A stretch of 64,000 nucleotides of DNA, taken from NCBI RefSeq assembly GCF_003751945.1, contig NZ_RJKL01000001.1, forward strand, positions 7,086,501 through 7,150,500. Direction: 5' to 3'. Position 1 is the stretch's first letter. Every line of letters starts with the position of its first letter. Below, piece by piece: positions 25,503 through 33,936 of the stretch. The DNA is from Couchioplanes caeruleus (GTDB lineage: Bacteria > Actinomycetota > Actinomycetes > Mycobacteriales > Micromonosporaceae). Made by a program: the position numbers and the translations under genes. The notes beneath the pieces were generated by a model. The model searched no databases and was not told the DNA's origin. It worked only from the letters and a program-made list of their open reading frames with translations.

Positions 25503-26599
25503 TCCTGTCCGTCGAACCGAGCGCACTGACCAGCTACGCCCGCCAGCTCGACCGGGCCCGCGAGGACGTCAGCACCATCAAGGCCTACATCGCCAAGAAC
25601 GCCGAGGGTGGCACCGGAGGCGAGCTGATCTCGATCGCCCGCGAAGGCCATACACACGCCGTCGAGGTCATCGACGGCACCTTCTACCGGCTCGCCTGTT
25701 TGCTGGAAACGTCGTCGCCGGAGTTGGACAAGGCCGCGGACTACTACCAGCGCACCGATCTGGTTGCCGCTGCTCGGGTGGACGGCACGCTGCCGCCCGG
25801 GCGTGGCCAGTGCCCGACACCGCTGGAGTACGAGCTCGCGTCGAACGTCTGCAAGCCGGGCCTGTTCGCCGACCCGCGTTTTCCCGAGAGCCACCTCAAG
25901 CCGCCACCAGAGCCGGAGAACCCGAGCAACCCGCTGGGCTGGATGGACTACCTGAGCCTCAGCTCGTGGGCAGCCAAGGGCTGCGACATCATCTTCGGCT
26001 TCGACCCCATCGGCGAGATGCAGGAGAAGCTGTTCGGCGACTGGGAAGCCCTGGCGAGCATGCAGGCCGTGCTCACCAACTCCGGCTCAGCCCTGCACGA
26101 CCTGGCCGCCAACATCCAGTCCGGCGCCACGACCTTGCAGTCCACGTGGCGGGGCAATGCCGGCGACACCGCCTACCGCTACTTCACCGACCTGGCGACC
26201 GCCGTCGACGCGCTCAAGGACCCACTGAACAAGATCGGCGAGGCCTACCGGGTCATGGCCGAGTCGGTCTGGGCCGCCGGTGAAGCCGTCGGTGGCGCCC
26301 TGAAGGGCCTGATCGACTCCGCCGTGGTCGCAGGGATCGCTGCCGCAGCAGGGACCATTACGGCCGAGACCGGCGTCGGCGCTGTGGTGGGTTACGGAAT
26401 CGCTGGCGTCGAGGTCGCCAATATGCTGCGGCTCTGGGGTGAGGCCACGAAGTTCGCGCAGAACGCCACCGCGGCGGTCCTGCTTTTCCGCTCCGTACTC
26501 ACTGGCACTTTGAGTGACCTTGAGATGGTGAAACTGCCTGTCATCGGCGGCGGTGCCGGCTACGACCACCCACTCGCCGGAGCGGGCCAGCATGGCTGA
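25499..26599 (+). CDS. WXG100-like/ESX-substrate type helical protein
   Basis: 366 residues from TTG 25499, which overlaps the upstream stop. The helical N-terminal domain (about 1-110) is followed by a Pro-rich linker and a second domain (about 175-270) with STWRGNAGDTAYRYF, the W-x-G/N turn of WXG100-type hairpins. A Gly/Ala-rich hydrophobic segment (VVAGIAAAAGTITAETGVG) follows. It resembles T7SS target proteins. The same operon design occurs at 61.8-63.2 kb. Function is unproven. Confidence 0.75.
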   Translation: MILSVEPSALTSYARQLDRAREDVSTIKAYIAKNAEGGTGGELISIAREGHTHAVEVIDGTFYRLACLLETSSPELDKAADYYQRTDLVAAARVDGTLPPGRGQCPTPLEYELASNVCKPGLFADPRFPESHLKPPPEPENPSNPLGWMDYLSLSSWAAKGCDIIFGFDPIGEMQEKLFGDWEALASMQAVLTNSGSALHDLAANIQSGATTLQSTWRGNAGDTAYRYFTDLATAVDALKDPLNKIGEAYRVMAESVWAAGEAVGGALKGLIDSAVVAGIAAAAGTITAETGVGAVVGYGIAGVEVANMLRLWGEATKFAQNATAAVLLFRSVLTGTLSDLEMVKLPVIGGGAGYDHPLAGAGQHG

Positions 26600-26885
26600 C
26601 GAACTGTTCGAGATGGCACACGGCAACCCGAAGCTCGCACGGGCCCTGCACGAGAATCTGCAAACCCTCGCTGACCACGGCAACGAAAAGCTCCGCGAGA
26701 TGGCCGGAGCGGTCCTCGACGGCGGCTCACTCCGCGAACTCGCGCTGAGCGACACCTACGGGGAAGAGATTGGCTCGGCGTTCGACACTTTCTGGCACCG
26801 CTACCAAGCGATGCCCAGCGAAGAGCGCGCTGAACTCGACAGCCTCGCCCGAGAGCGCTTCTACGAAGCACCTGAGAATTACTGA
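26592..26885 (+). CDS. Small helical protein at the end of the ESX-like trio
   Basis: 97 residues (MADELFEMAHGNPKLARALH and onward). It is acidic, all-helical, with no membrane segment. It overlaps the end of the preceding gene by 8 bp, so it is translationally coupled, and may be its chaperone, partner or immunity protein. Confidence 0.65.
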   Translation: MADELFEMAHGNPKLARALHENLQTLADHGNEKLREMAGAVLDGGSLRELALSDTYGEEIGSAFDTFWHRYQAMPSEERAELDSLARERFYEAPENY

Positions 26886-27203
26886 CGCCTGAGGTTGATC
26901 TCTGCTTCCCGACTCATCGGGCACGAGTCGAGCACGACGTCCTCGGCCTGGCTCGACTCGCGCACTGCCAGCGCGAGGATGTCCAGGAGGTTCCGTTCGA
27001 GTTTGGACGGAGCGGGCGTCTCGGCCCTTCCTCCCGCACCGCCACCGACCATGCTTAGCGGGGCAACGGGACGTGCCTGGCCGATTCTTGATGGCCCTTG
27101 CTATTCGGTAACCGTGCACGCAGTCGCTGGTAAAATACTCGCGAGATTGTACTTGGCTACAGAGGCGGAAGAAGGGCCTTGATCAGGACGAACTGGAGAG
27201 TAG
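26886..27203. other. Intergenic region, no gene seen
   Basis: About 320 bp without a supportable gene. The last 90 bp are AT-richer than their surroundings and probably hold the promoter of the truncated gene at 27204; a GGAGAG ribosome site precedes its ATG. Confidence 0.4.
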
Positions 27204-27431
27204 ATGACACTAAACCTTACGGCCGTCGCCCCATGGATGGTTATCCAGTCGTCAGACTTTCGCTTAACCGGAACCAGGGAAGAGAACGCCGCCCAAAAAC
27301 AGTTCGTCCTAGTGTACTTTCGATGGTCTGCACTGTTGTGCTACACCGGAATTGCAAAGTGGAGGACGCACGACACCGCAGCCTGGTTGACCGACGTTCT
27401 CACTAAGAGCTTGCCGAGGTTTAAGGCGTAG
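27204..27431 (+). pseudogene. N-terminal fragment of an Ntn-hydrolase-like protein, cut by an IS
   Basis: 75 residues. The pattern MVIQSSDFRLTG, then VLVYFRWSALLCYTGIA and HDTAAWLTDVL, resembles the start of proteasome-like Ntn-hydrolase proteins in actinobacteria, in which the Gln-Ser-(S/A)-Asp block is followed by a YTGIA block. The frame runs into the left end of the ISAzo13-type element and stops at once. The missing 3' part was not found beyond the IS cluster. Family assignment is moderate. Confidence 0.5.
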
Positions 27432-29150
27432 CTTCCGGGATTCTTGTTCGTTGATCTGTTATGGCGGTCTCGGATGAGGTTCGGTCGATGTTGGCGGCGA
27501 AGTTCGAGGTGATTTTGCCGCATCTGGACGAGCGGCAGCGGCGGTTGCTGCTGGCAGCTGAGGCTCGGGCGCTCGGCCATGGCGGCATCCGGGCGGTGGC
27601 GCAAGCCGCCGGGATGCGTGAGGCGACGGTGTCTGCCGGCGTCGATGAACTGGAGTCGGGCGCGCCGTCGCTGGGCCGGGCGCGACGCCCGGGTGGAGGC
27701 CGCAAACGGGTTGTTGAGCTGGATCCGGGTTTGCGGACGGCGTTGCTGGCGCTGGTCGAGCCGGATGAACGTGGTGATCCGATGGTGGCCCTGCGGTGGA
27801 CGACGAAGTCGACCCGCAAGCTGGCCGATGAGTTGACCCGGCAAGGTCATCGAGTCAGCGCGGACACCGTCGCCGGCCTGCTGCGTGATGAAGGCTTCAG
27901 CCTGCAGGCCAACACCAAGACCCTTGAAGGTCGCCAGCATCCCGACCGCGACGCTCAGTTTCGCTACATCAGCGCGCAGGTGACCGCTCATCAGAGCACC
28001 GCTGATCCGGTGATCAGCGTGGACACCAAGAAGAAGGAACTCGTCGGCGCGTTCAGCAACCCGGGCCGGCAGTGGCGACCCAGCGGTAGGCCGCTGGCCA
28101 CGCAGACCCATGATTTTCCCGGCGACAGCCTGGGCAAGGCGGTGCCCTACGGCATCTACGACCTGACCGCCAACACCGGCTGGGTCAACGTGGGCACCGA
28201 CCACGACACCGCCGCGTTCGCCGTCCAGTCCATCCGCCGCTGGTGGACCACCGTCGGTCACGACGACTATCCCCACGCCGACCGGCTACTGATCACCGCG
28301 GACGCGGGCGGCTCCAACGGCTACCGCACCCGTGCCTGGAAGGCTGAACTCGCCGCACTGGCCGCCGAGACCGGACTACAGATCACCGTCTGCCACTTCC
28401 CGCCCGGCACCTCGAAATGGAACAAGATCGAGCACCGTTTGTTCTCGCACATCTCGATGAACTGGCGCGGCCGGCCGCTGACCAGCCACGAGGTCATCGT
28501 GCAGTCCATCGCCGCGACCACGACAACAACCGGTCTGCGGGTGCAGGCCCACCTCGACACCGGCTCCTACCCGATCGGCCTGAGCGTCAACGACGCGAAC
28601 ATGATCGCCCTGCCCCTGGCCCGGCACCTGTTCCACGGCGACTGGAACTACACCCTGCATCCCAGCACCAGCCGGCATCACCACCAGAGCGGCCAGCAGG
28701 ACACCACGGCAGCCACCGAGATCGCGGCTCTGTCGCACCCGCTGCTCACCGGGATGACGCAACAGCAACTCGATGACCTCATCGCTCGCCTGGACATCCT
28801 GCGCCACCACCGTCAAAAGACCGCACAGCAACAGGAAATCGACGCAGACAGAAAACCACACCCTGCGCAATCCGGCCGGCCACACCGATTCGGCTTCCCG
28901 GACCGTGTCCTGGTCACCATCCTGCATCTACGGCTGGAGCTACCCTGCCGCCGCCTCGCCGCGATGTTCAACAGCAGCAGTGCCACCATCCACAGGACCA
29001 CCACCGAGATCCGACACCTACTCCACCAGCAAGGCATCACCATCACCCCAGCCAGCACAGCAACCGTCCCAGCCATCCCACCCCGAACCGCCGCGACCCC
29101 ATCAAACACAACCACGCAGATCAAGACGGCAAGTTAAAAATCTGCACGCC
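27425..29150 (+). mobile_element. ISAzo13-type insertion sequence
   Basis: One long transposase gene with short flanks between the truncated gene at 27431 and the IS5-type end at 29151. The ends share only a weak AGGCGT/AGGGCGT match, so exact boundaries are approximate. Confidence 0.65.
27461..29137 (+). CDS. ISAzo13-family transposase
   Basis: 558 residues. It has an N-terminal helix-turn-helix (GIRAVAQAAGMREATVSAGV) and a DDE core with Asp in VISVDTKKKELVG, Asp in LLITADAGGSNGYRTRAWK and Glu in GTSKWNKIEHRLFSHI. These are the hallmark blocks of ISAzo13 transposases. The C-terminal 130 residues include a second small helical domain (HRFGFPDRVLVTILHLRLEL) resembling the start of another transposase, which is usual for the family. 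The gene looks intact. Confidence 0.92.
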   Translation: MAVSDEVRSMLAAKFEVILPHLDERQRRLLLAAEARALGHGGIRAVAQAAGMREATVSAGVDELESGAPSLGRARRPGGGRKRVVELDPGLRTALLALVEPDERGDPMVALRWTTKSTRKLADELTRQGHRVSADTVAGLLRDEGFSLQANTKTLEGRQHPDRDAQFRYISAQVTAHQSTADPVISVDTKKKELVGAFSNPGRQWRPSGRPLATQTHDFPGDSLGKAVPYGIYDLTANTGWVNVGTDHDTAAFAVQSIRRWWTTVGHDDYPHADRLLITADAGGSNGYRTRAWKAELAALAAETGLQITVCHFPPGTSKWNKIEHRLFSHISMNWRGRPLTSHEVIVQSIAATTTTTGLRVQAHLDTGSYPIGLSVNDANMIALPLARHLFHGDWNYTLHPSTSRHHHQSGQQDTTAATEIAALSHPLLTGMTQQQLDDLIARLDILRHHRQKTAQQQEIDADRKPHPAQSGRPHRFGFPDRVLVTILHLRLELPCRRLAAMFNSSSATIHRTTTEIRHLLHQQGITITPASTATVPAIPPRTAATPSNTTTQIKTAS

Positions 29151-30023
29151 CTAAGCGATGTCTCGTAACTCGATGCCGCATTGCCTTTTCGGGGTTTGTG
29201 GGTCAGCTGGCCAGAGCGATGTTGTGCAGGTGAGCGATCCCGGCAGCGGTGACGGCCAGGGTCCGGGCAGCGCGACGGTAGTCACGTAGGATCTTGTAGG
29301 TCTTGAGCCGGGCCAGGCAGTGCTCGACTCGGGCGCGGACCTTGCGATGGCGGGTGTTGTAGTGCTGCTTCCAGTCGGGTAGTTCGCTGCCGTCGACCGG
29401 TTTGCGGTACGGAATGATCACTTCCGGGTTGCCGCGGTAGCCGCCGTCGGCCATCACCGCACGTCCGGCCAGGTGTTCGTTGATGCCGCTGCTGCGGTAG
29501 GCGATTGTGTCGTTGCGGTTGCCGGGTTGGGGCTCGCCCAGGGCGGTGACCAGGCGTGTGTTCGCGTCGATCGCTACCTGCAGGTTAGTCGAGTAGCGGT
29601 AGTTCTTACTCGGGGCGGCGAGGCGGTGATCGCGGGTCGGGATCAGGGTGCCGTCCACGATCACGACCTGCTCTTTTGCTCGGCGGCGACTGGGCGTCAT
29701 GGCCAGCAGAGGCCCGACCGTGTCGAGGGCCCGGTGCACCGCCGAGTGCGAAATCCCGAACAGCGGTCCGAGTTGACGCATGGTCAGGTTGGTGCGCCAG
29801 TACACGGCTACCAGCAGCACCCGATCCGGCAGGTCGAGCGCCCAGGGCCGGCCCGGACGTCCGTCCGCGATGGCGTCACCACCGCGTCGGGCAGCCAGGC
29901 ACACCAGCCGGTGGAACTGCGCCGGTCGCAGCCCGGTGAACGGGTGAATCAACTCTGGGTGGGAGGCTGAGAACACCTGCACCCATCGATGATCACCTAC
30001 GGTCCGAACCGGACCGTCACCGG
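29151..30023 (-). mobile_element. IS5-family element missing its right terminal repeat
   Basis: The left end CTAAGCGATGTCTCGTAAC is an inverted repeat of GTTGCGAGACATCCCTTAG at 31150-31168. The copy homologous to 31036-31150 runs to about 30023 (CACCGGG) and then stops, so its own right terminal repeat is lost. Confidence 0.65.
29203..29982 (-). CDS. IS5-family transposase (DDE)
   Basis: 259 residues. Helix-turn-helix at TMRQLGPLFGISHSAVHRAL; catalytic Asp in VIVDGTLIPTRDH, Asp in VMADGGYRGNPEV, Glu in KVRARVEHCLARLKTYKIL. Full-length for this small IS5 subgroup. The element lacks one terminal repeat and may not be able to move unaided. Confidence 0.9.
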   Translation of the reverse strand: MQVFSASHPELIHPFTGLRPAQFHRLVCLAARRGGDAIADGRPGRPWALDLPDRVLLVAVYWRTNLTMRQLGPLFGISHSAVHRALDTVGPLLAMTPSRRRAKEQVVIVDGTLIPTRDHRLAAPSKNYRYSTNLQVAIDANTRLVTALGEPQPGNRNDTIAYRSSGINEHLAGRAVMADGGYRGNPEVIIPYRKPVDGSELPDWKQHYNTRHRKVRARVEHCLARLKTYKILRDYRRAARTLAVTAAGIAHLHNIALAS

Positions 30024-30047
30024 GCTACTTCGCTTAAGCGAAGTAGC
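30024..30047. promoter_or_regulatory. Perfect 24-bp palindrome
   Basis: GCTACTTCGCTTAAGCGAAGTAGC is its own reverse complement. It starts exactly where homology between the two IS5 end fragments breaks, 80 bp beyond the DUF4253 stop and 42 bp before the transposase start. It could be a terminator for the DUF4253 gene or a recombination scar or operator. Confidence 0.6.
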
Positions 30048-30126
30048 AATCACTGCGCGCACCTGCCGAATTCTGGTTTTCGGGAAGGCGCTGCCGCACC
30101 CGGGTGGCCCGGTGACGTTCGCCAGG

Positions 30127-30975
30127 CTACGGCCGGTTGTGAATGTGCCATTGCTTGCTTCTGGGGAGGGCGATAGCCAGTTTCCATCGGGCCATCTCGA
30201 GATGCGACGCCATCCCGAGAATCTGGCCGGCCACGGTCCAGGCGTCTTCGCGTGACTGCGGTGGCCGTTCGACGACCAGCTGCAGGACGGTTCCCCAACT
30301 AGCCACGAGGTGCGCTCCCCAGCGTTCGTGCCACTGCCGTAACGCCCCGGCCAGTCTCTCGTCCGAGGTCATGTAGAGATCGGTCCAGAAGGGTGCCATC
30401 CATGGCAAGTCGGTGGGCAGCAGCATCAGCGTCACCCGATCCGGGGCGTACCAGGCTTCGATGTGGCGAACATAGCGATCGTCGCTCTCCACTCGATGGA
30501 GCAGTTCCGGATCGGACAGCACCCGCTGATATACCCACCGTTCCACGGCTCCGGCCGTCGTAGGCAGACCGAACCTCTGAATCGCCTCCGCTGTCAGATC
30601 GACGTGATAACCCTGAGTAATCAAGGCTACATAGCCGGCCTTGAGCAGTTCCCTGTCGTCGTCGAACGTGAACTCGGGCCACGGATCGATGGTGTTCGTC
30701 GTCTGGTCAAGGTCGGCCAGCTCCGATGCGGTCGGAGCGGAGGGATCCGGCCGTGCTCGCAACCGTAGCCACTCGGGCTCGAACTCGTCAGTGACGAGGA
30801 CGGGCCATCGGCCCGTGACCGGCACTCTCGCCCGCGCGGCCCGCCAAGCCGCCAGCGACTCGTCCGGCGGGACATCCTGCACCAGGAGGGTTCCCCGCGG
30901 GCCGTGGCCGACCGGCAGGCCGGCCATTGGCGTCCCGGACAGCGCTACAGCCACCTCATCAGGCGTCATCACCAA
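30127..30975 (-). CDS. DUF4253-domain protein
   Basis: 282 residues. The C-terminal part (about 165-270) has the DUF4253 signature: LPTDLPWMAPFWTDLYMTSD, then WHERWGAHLVASWGTVLQLV and a final ARWKLAIALPRS. The family is common in Streptomyces and relatives; it is often found among toxin-immunity genes but has no proven activity. It stands alone between two IS5-type end fragments, as if carried by them. Confidence 0.85.
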   Translation of the reverse strand: MVMTPDEVAVALSGTPMAGLPVGHGPRGTLLVQDVPPDESLAAWRAARARVPVTGRWPVLVTDEFEPEWLRLRARPDPSAPTASELADLDQTTNTIDPWPEFTFDDDRELLKAGYVALITQGYHVDLTAEAIQRFGLPTTAGAVERWVYQRVLSDPELLHRVESDDRYVRHIEAWYAPDRVTLMLLPTDLPWMAPFWTDLYMTSDERLAGALRQWHERWGAHLVASWGTVLQLVVERPPQSREDAWTVAGQILGMASHLEMARWKLAIALPRSKQWHIHNRP

Positions 30976-31035
30976 CCAATTGTGTGTGAAACCTCAGCTG
31001 AACGTCACCGGATCCCGGTATGCGCCTTGCGTCCC

Positions 31036-31168
31036 AGTGCCATTGTGCCGGTCGCAGCCCAGTGAAGGGGTGGATTAACTCGATGCGGGAGGCCGAGAGC
31101 ACCAGCACCCATCGATGATCACCGACGGCCCGAGCCGGACTTGCACCGGGTTGCGAGACATCCCTTAG
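31036..31168 (-). repeat. Truncated right end of the same IS5 subgroup
   Basis: About 80 percent identical to 29914-30023 (start of the transposase gene plus its leader), and it carries the terminal repeat GTTGCGAGACATCCCTTAG. The rest of the element is absent. Confidence 0.75.
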
Positions 31169-32277
31169 AGGACGTCTGATTAACGTATTTTGTGGTGTTA
31201 TGTAATTTGAGGGTCTCGCCAGGTTGGGGTGGTTTCGCCGGTGATTCGGCGAGCGAGGTTGTCGATCATGGCAAGGGTGATCATGGCTTCGGAGTTGCTG
31301 GGCCGGGTTTCGTAGTCGCGCACCAGGCGGCGGTGGTGCATGAGCCAGCCAATGGTGCGCTCGACGACCCAGCGTCGTTTGACCACGTTGAAGCCTTTGA
31401 CCTGCGGTTCTTTGTTGACGATCTCGACGTCGATGTCGAGACTGGCGCCGTGTTCGACGGTTTTGACTTTGAAGCCGGCATCGACCCAGGTCTTGGTCAG
31501 GGCGGAGTGGGTGGCGGTGGCCTGGTCGAGCAGATCGTTGCCGATCACGTTGTCGCTGACGCTGGCGGCGGTGACGATCACGGCGAGCAGCAGGCCGAGG
31601 GTGTCGGTGATGATGCCGCGTTTACGGCCGGCGATCTTTTTGCCGGCGTCGATGCCCTGGGTCTTGAGCGGCACGTTGGTGGAGGTCTTGACGCTCTGGG
31701 TGTCCATGATCGATGCGGTGGGTTCGGCGGATCGGCCGTGGTGGTCACGGACGAGTCCGGTGAGGTTGTAGTTGAGGGCGGTGAAGATCCCTTCCTTACT
31801 CCATAGGGCGAAGTAGCCGTAGACCGTCGCGTGTGGAGGGAAGTCGTGCGGGAGGTAACGCCAGGCAATGCCGGTGCGGTTGACGTAGAGGATGGCGTTG
31901 AAAATCTCCCGCAGGTCGTGGCTGGGGGTGCGGCCTTTGATGCCGATCGCGGTGCGGGCGTCGGTGCGGGCCTGACGCCACGCGGTCAGCCGGGGCGCGA
32001 TCAAGGCCCAGCGGGCGTCGGACAGGTCGGACGGGTATGCGCGACGTTCGGTCATAGCAGTGGATTACGGTGGTGGAGTCGTGCGGTGAGGACACCATGT
32101 CCGCCGATTCCGAGGTGGAAGTCAATGAAACATGATCGAGGGACGAAAAGCCGCGGACCCTCACAGATCTGAAGCACCTGATACTGCGTTATTCGGTTAG
32201 ATCGGCCAGGCGGGTACTGCCATCGCCTGCTGTTAACCGTTCTTTAGCACCATCAATGCCAACAAAACGTCCAGTTA
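31165..32277 (-). mobile_element. IS5-family (ISL2-like) element
   Basis: The left end TTAGAGGACGTCTGAT abuts the previous IS fragment. The right end is less clear, ending near ACGTCCAGTTAG where the next element starts. Its terminal repeat resembles that of the neighbour (TTAGAGGGCATCTGAT), so the two elements are close relatives in tandem. Confidence 0.7.
31198..32055 (-). CDS. IS5-family transposase (ISL2-like)
   Basis: 285 residues. DUF4096-type N-terminus (PSDLSDARWALIAPRL, then NAILYVNRTGIAWRYLPHDF) and a DDE core: Asp in IMDTQSVKTSTN, Asp in KTWVDAGFK, Glu in RRWVVERTIGWLMHHRRL. Intact and full-length. Confidence 0.93.
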   Translation of the reverse strand: MTERRAYPSDLSDARWALIAPRLTAWRQARTDARTAIGIKGRTPSHDLREIFNAILYVNRTGIAWRYLPHDFPPHATVYGYFALWSKEGIFTALNYNLTGLVRDHHGRSAEPTASIMDTQSVKTSTNVPLKTQGIDAGKKIAGRKRGIITDTLGLLLAVIVTAASVSDNVIGNDLLDQATATHSALTKTWVDAGFKVKTVEHGASLDIDVEIVNKEPQVKGFNVVKRRWVVERTIGWLMHHRRLVRDYETRPSNSEAMITLAMIDNLARRITGETTPTWRDPQIT

Positions 32278-33234
32278 GAGGGCATCTGATCCCGGGCAGC
32301 CGGGTCTGACCCGGATTGGCGGTGTTTAGTCGCGCCAGGTTTGGGTGGATTCTCCTGCCAATCGGCGGGACATTGTGTTAGCCATGGCCCAGAGGATCAT
32401 GGTGCGTGATCGTTGGGGCAGGGACTCGTAGTCGCGGGCAAGCCGGCGGTGTTGCATCAGCCAGCCGAAGGTGCGCTCGACCACCCACCGGCGCGGCAAC
32501 GCGCGGAAGCCTTTCTCCGCCGGACGGCGGGTGACCCTCTCGACGTCGATGCCATGTCGGGCGCCGCGCCGCCACACGGTGGTCTGGTAGCCGCCATCGA
32601 CCCAGACCTTGCGCACCGTGGGATGCGAGGCGGCCACCTCGTCGAGAAGGCCCCGACCGGCGGCGGTGTCCGACACGGACGCCGCGGTGACCACCACGGC
32701 CAGCAGGAGCCCGAGGGTATCGGTGACGATGTGCCGCTTACGGCCCTTGATCTTCTTTGCCGCGTCGATGCCTTGCTCGGATTCCCTTACGTTGCAGGAG
32801 GTTTTGACGCTTTGCGCGTCGATGACCGCCGCGCTCGGTGAGCCGTCACGGCCATGCGCCTGCCGGAGTCTGCGACGCAGCAGATCATGGATCCGTTGCG
32901 TCGTGCCGTCCTTCTCCCACTTGGCGTAGTAGTCGTACACCGTCTTGGCCGGCGGAAAATCGTGCGGCAGGTACTCCCAGGCGATCCCGGTGCGTGTGAC
33001 GTAGAGGATCGCGTTCACGATCTCCCGCAGATCGTGTACCGGCGGGTTGATCCCGAGTCCTGGCCGAGAGGCCCGCCACTGCGTCAGGACCGGTTCGATC
33101 ACCGCCCACCGCGCATCCGACAGGTCCGATCGATATGGACGTCGCTCCATCCCCATGCCCTGCCAACGAGCCAGCACGGCCACCAACTGCCCGCAAACAC
33201 GAATCAACCCGATCGAGGATCAGATGCCCTCTAA
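32275..33234 (-). mobile_element. IS5-family (ISL2-like) element, complete
   Basis: 960 bp with perfect 18-bp terminal inverted repeats TTAGAGGGCATCTGATCC (32275-32292 and 33217-33234). It holds one transposase gene. Confidence 0.92.
32326..33207 (-). CDS. IS5-family transposase (ISL2-like), second copy
   Basis: 293 residues. Same architecture as the neighbour: DLSDARWAVIEPVL, then NAILYVTRTGIAWEYLPHDF. Catalytic Asp in VIDAQSVKTSCN, Asp in KVWVDGGYQ, Glu in RRWVVERTFGWLMQHRRL. The translation from ATG near 33153 (MERRPYRSDLSDARW) is the likely real start; the open frame extends 54 bp upstream. It is the closest intact relative of the relic at 3.9 kb. Confidence 0.92.
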   Translation of the reverse strand: MIRVCGQLVAVLARWQGMGMERRPYRSDLSDARWAVIEPVLTQWRASRPGLGINPPVHDLREIVNAILYVTRTGIAWEYLPHDFPPAKTVYDYYAKWEKDGTTQRIHDLLRRRLRQAHGRDGSPSAAVIDAQSVKTSCNVRESEQGIDAAKKIKGRKRHIVTDTLGLLLAVVVTAASVSDTAAGRGLLDEVAASHPTVRKVWVDGGYQTTVWRRGARHGIDVERVTRRPAEKGFRALPRRWVVERTFGWLMQHRRLARDYESLPQRSRTMILWAMANTMSRRLAGESTQTWRD

Positions 33235-33264
33235 GTCGTACCCCCGCGTGCCGACTGACGCGAT

Positions 33265-33936
33265 GTGAACAACGCGCCGTACGTGGTCCCATACAAAGCG
33301 CCGCAGGATAGCGAACCGCGCCGCATCCGCCCGCTTATTCTCGCGGCTGCTGCCACCGCGGCTGCGGTGCTGCTCGGCGGCACAGCGTACGGGGTTACCC
33401 GCTCCGACGATCCGGTGTCCGCACCCGCCGCAGAACCGCCGGTAGCCGCGAGCTCCGTCTCGATGACCACTGCACCCAGCGAGACGAACGAGCCGACCGA
33501 GGAACCGACCACCACCTCACCGAAGCCAGAGCCGACGAAGAAGGCGACCACCCGGCCGACGGCAACCACCTCCCCGCCGTCTCCCCGTTACACCGCCACC
33601 AGGGCGCAGTTGCTACAGGCCGAGGCGGATGTTGCATCAGCCAAGCAGGCATTTCAGGAAGCTCAGGCCGACCCGGGAAGCTCTCCAGAAGATGTCCAGG
33701 TCGCCCTCTACGAGTACAAGGCGGCGATAGTCGCCCTGCAGGACCTGAAGGACGGCACACCCGGCAAATTCCATCGCAGCTTGGAAATCGAGGGCGCGAA
33801 GGCGTACCTCGCCCAGGCGCAGATGGAGCTGCAGGTCCTCTACAACACCAGCGGCGTCGACCAGGGCGACATCGCCCAGGCTGAGGCTCGGGTCGCCCGC
33901 TGGCAGGAACGGCTTGCCGAACTCAAGGCCAGTTGA
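33265..33936 (+). CDS. Membrane-anchored coiled-coil protein
   Basis: 223 residues from GTG 33265. A basic N-terminus, one membrane helix (PLILAAAATAAAVLLGGTAY), a Thr/Pro/Glu-rich wall-spanning linker (about 55-110), and a C-terminal helical domain with heptad-like repeats (AQLLQAEADVASAKQAFQEA, then AQAEARVARWQERLAELKAS). It starts 31 bp after the IS5 end, so its native promoter may have been replaced or its 5' end lost. Function unknown. Confidence 0.7.
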   Translation: MNNAPYVVPYKAPQDSEPRRIRPLILAAAATAAAVLLGGTAYGVTRSDDPVSAPAAEPPVAASSVSMTTAPSETNEPTEEPTTTSPKPEPTKKATTRPTATTSPPSPRYTATRAQLLQAEADVASAKQAFQEAQADPGSSPEDVQVALYEYKAAIVALQDLKDGTPGKFHRSLEIEGAKAYLAQAQMELQVLYNTSGVDQGDIAQAEARVARWQERLAELKAS

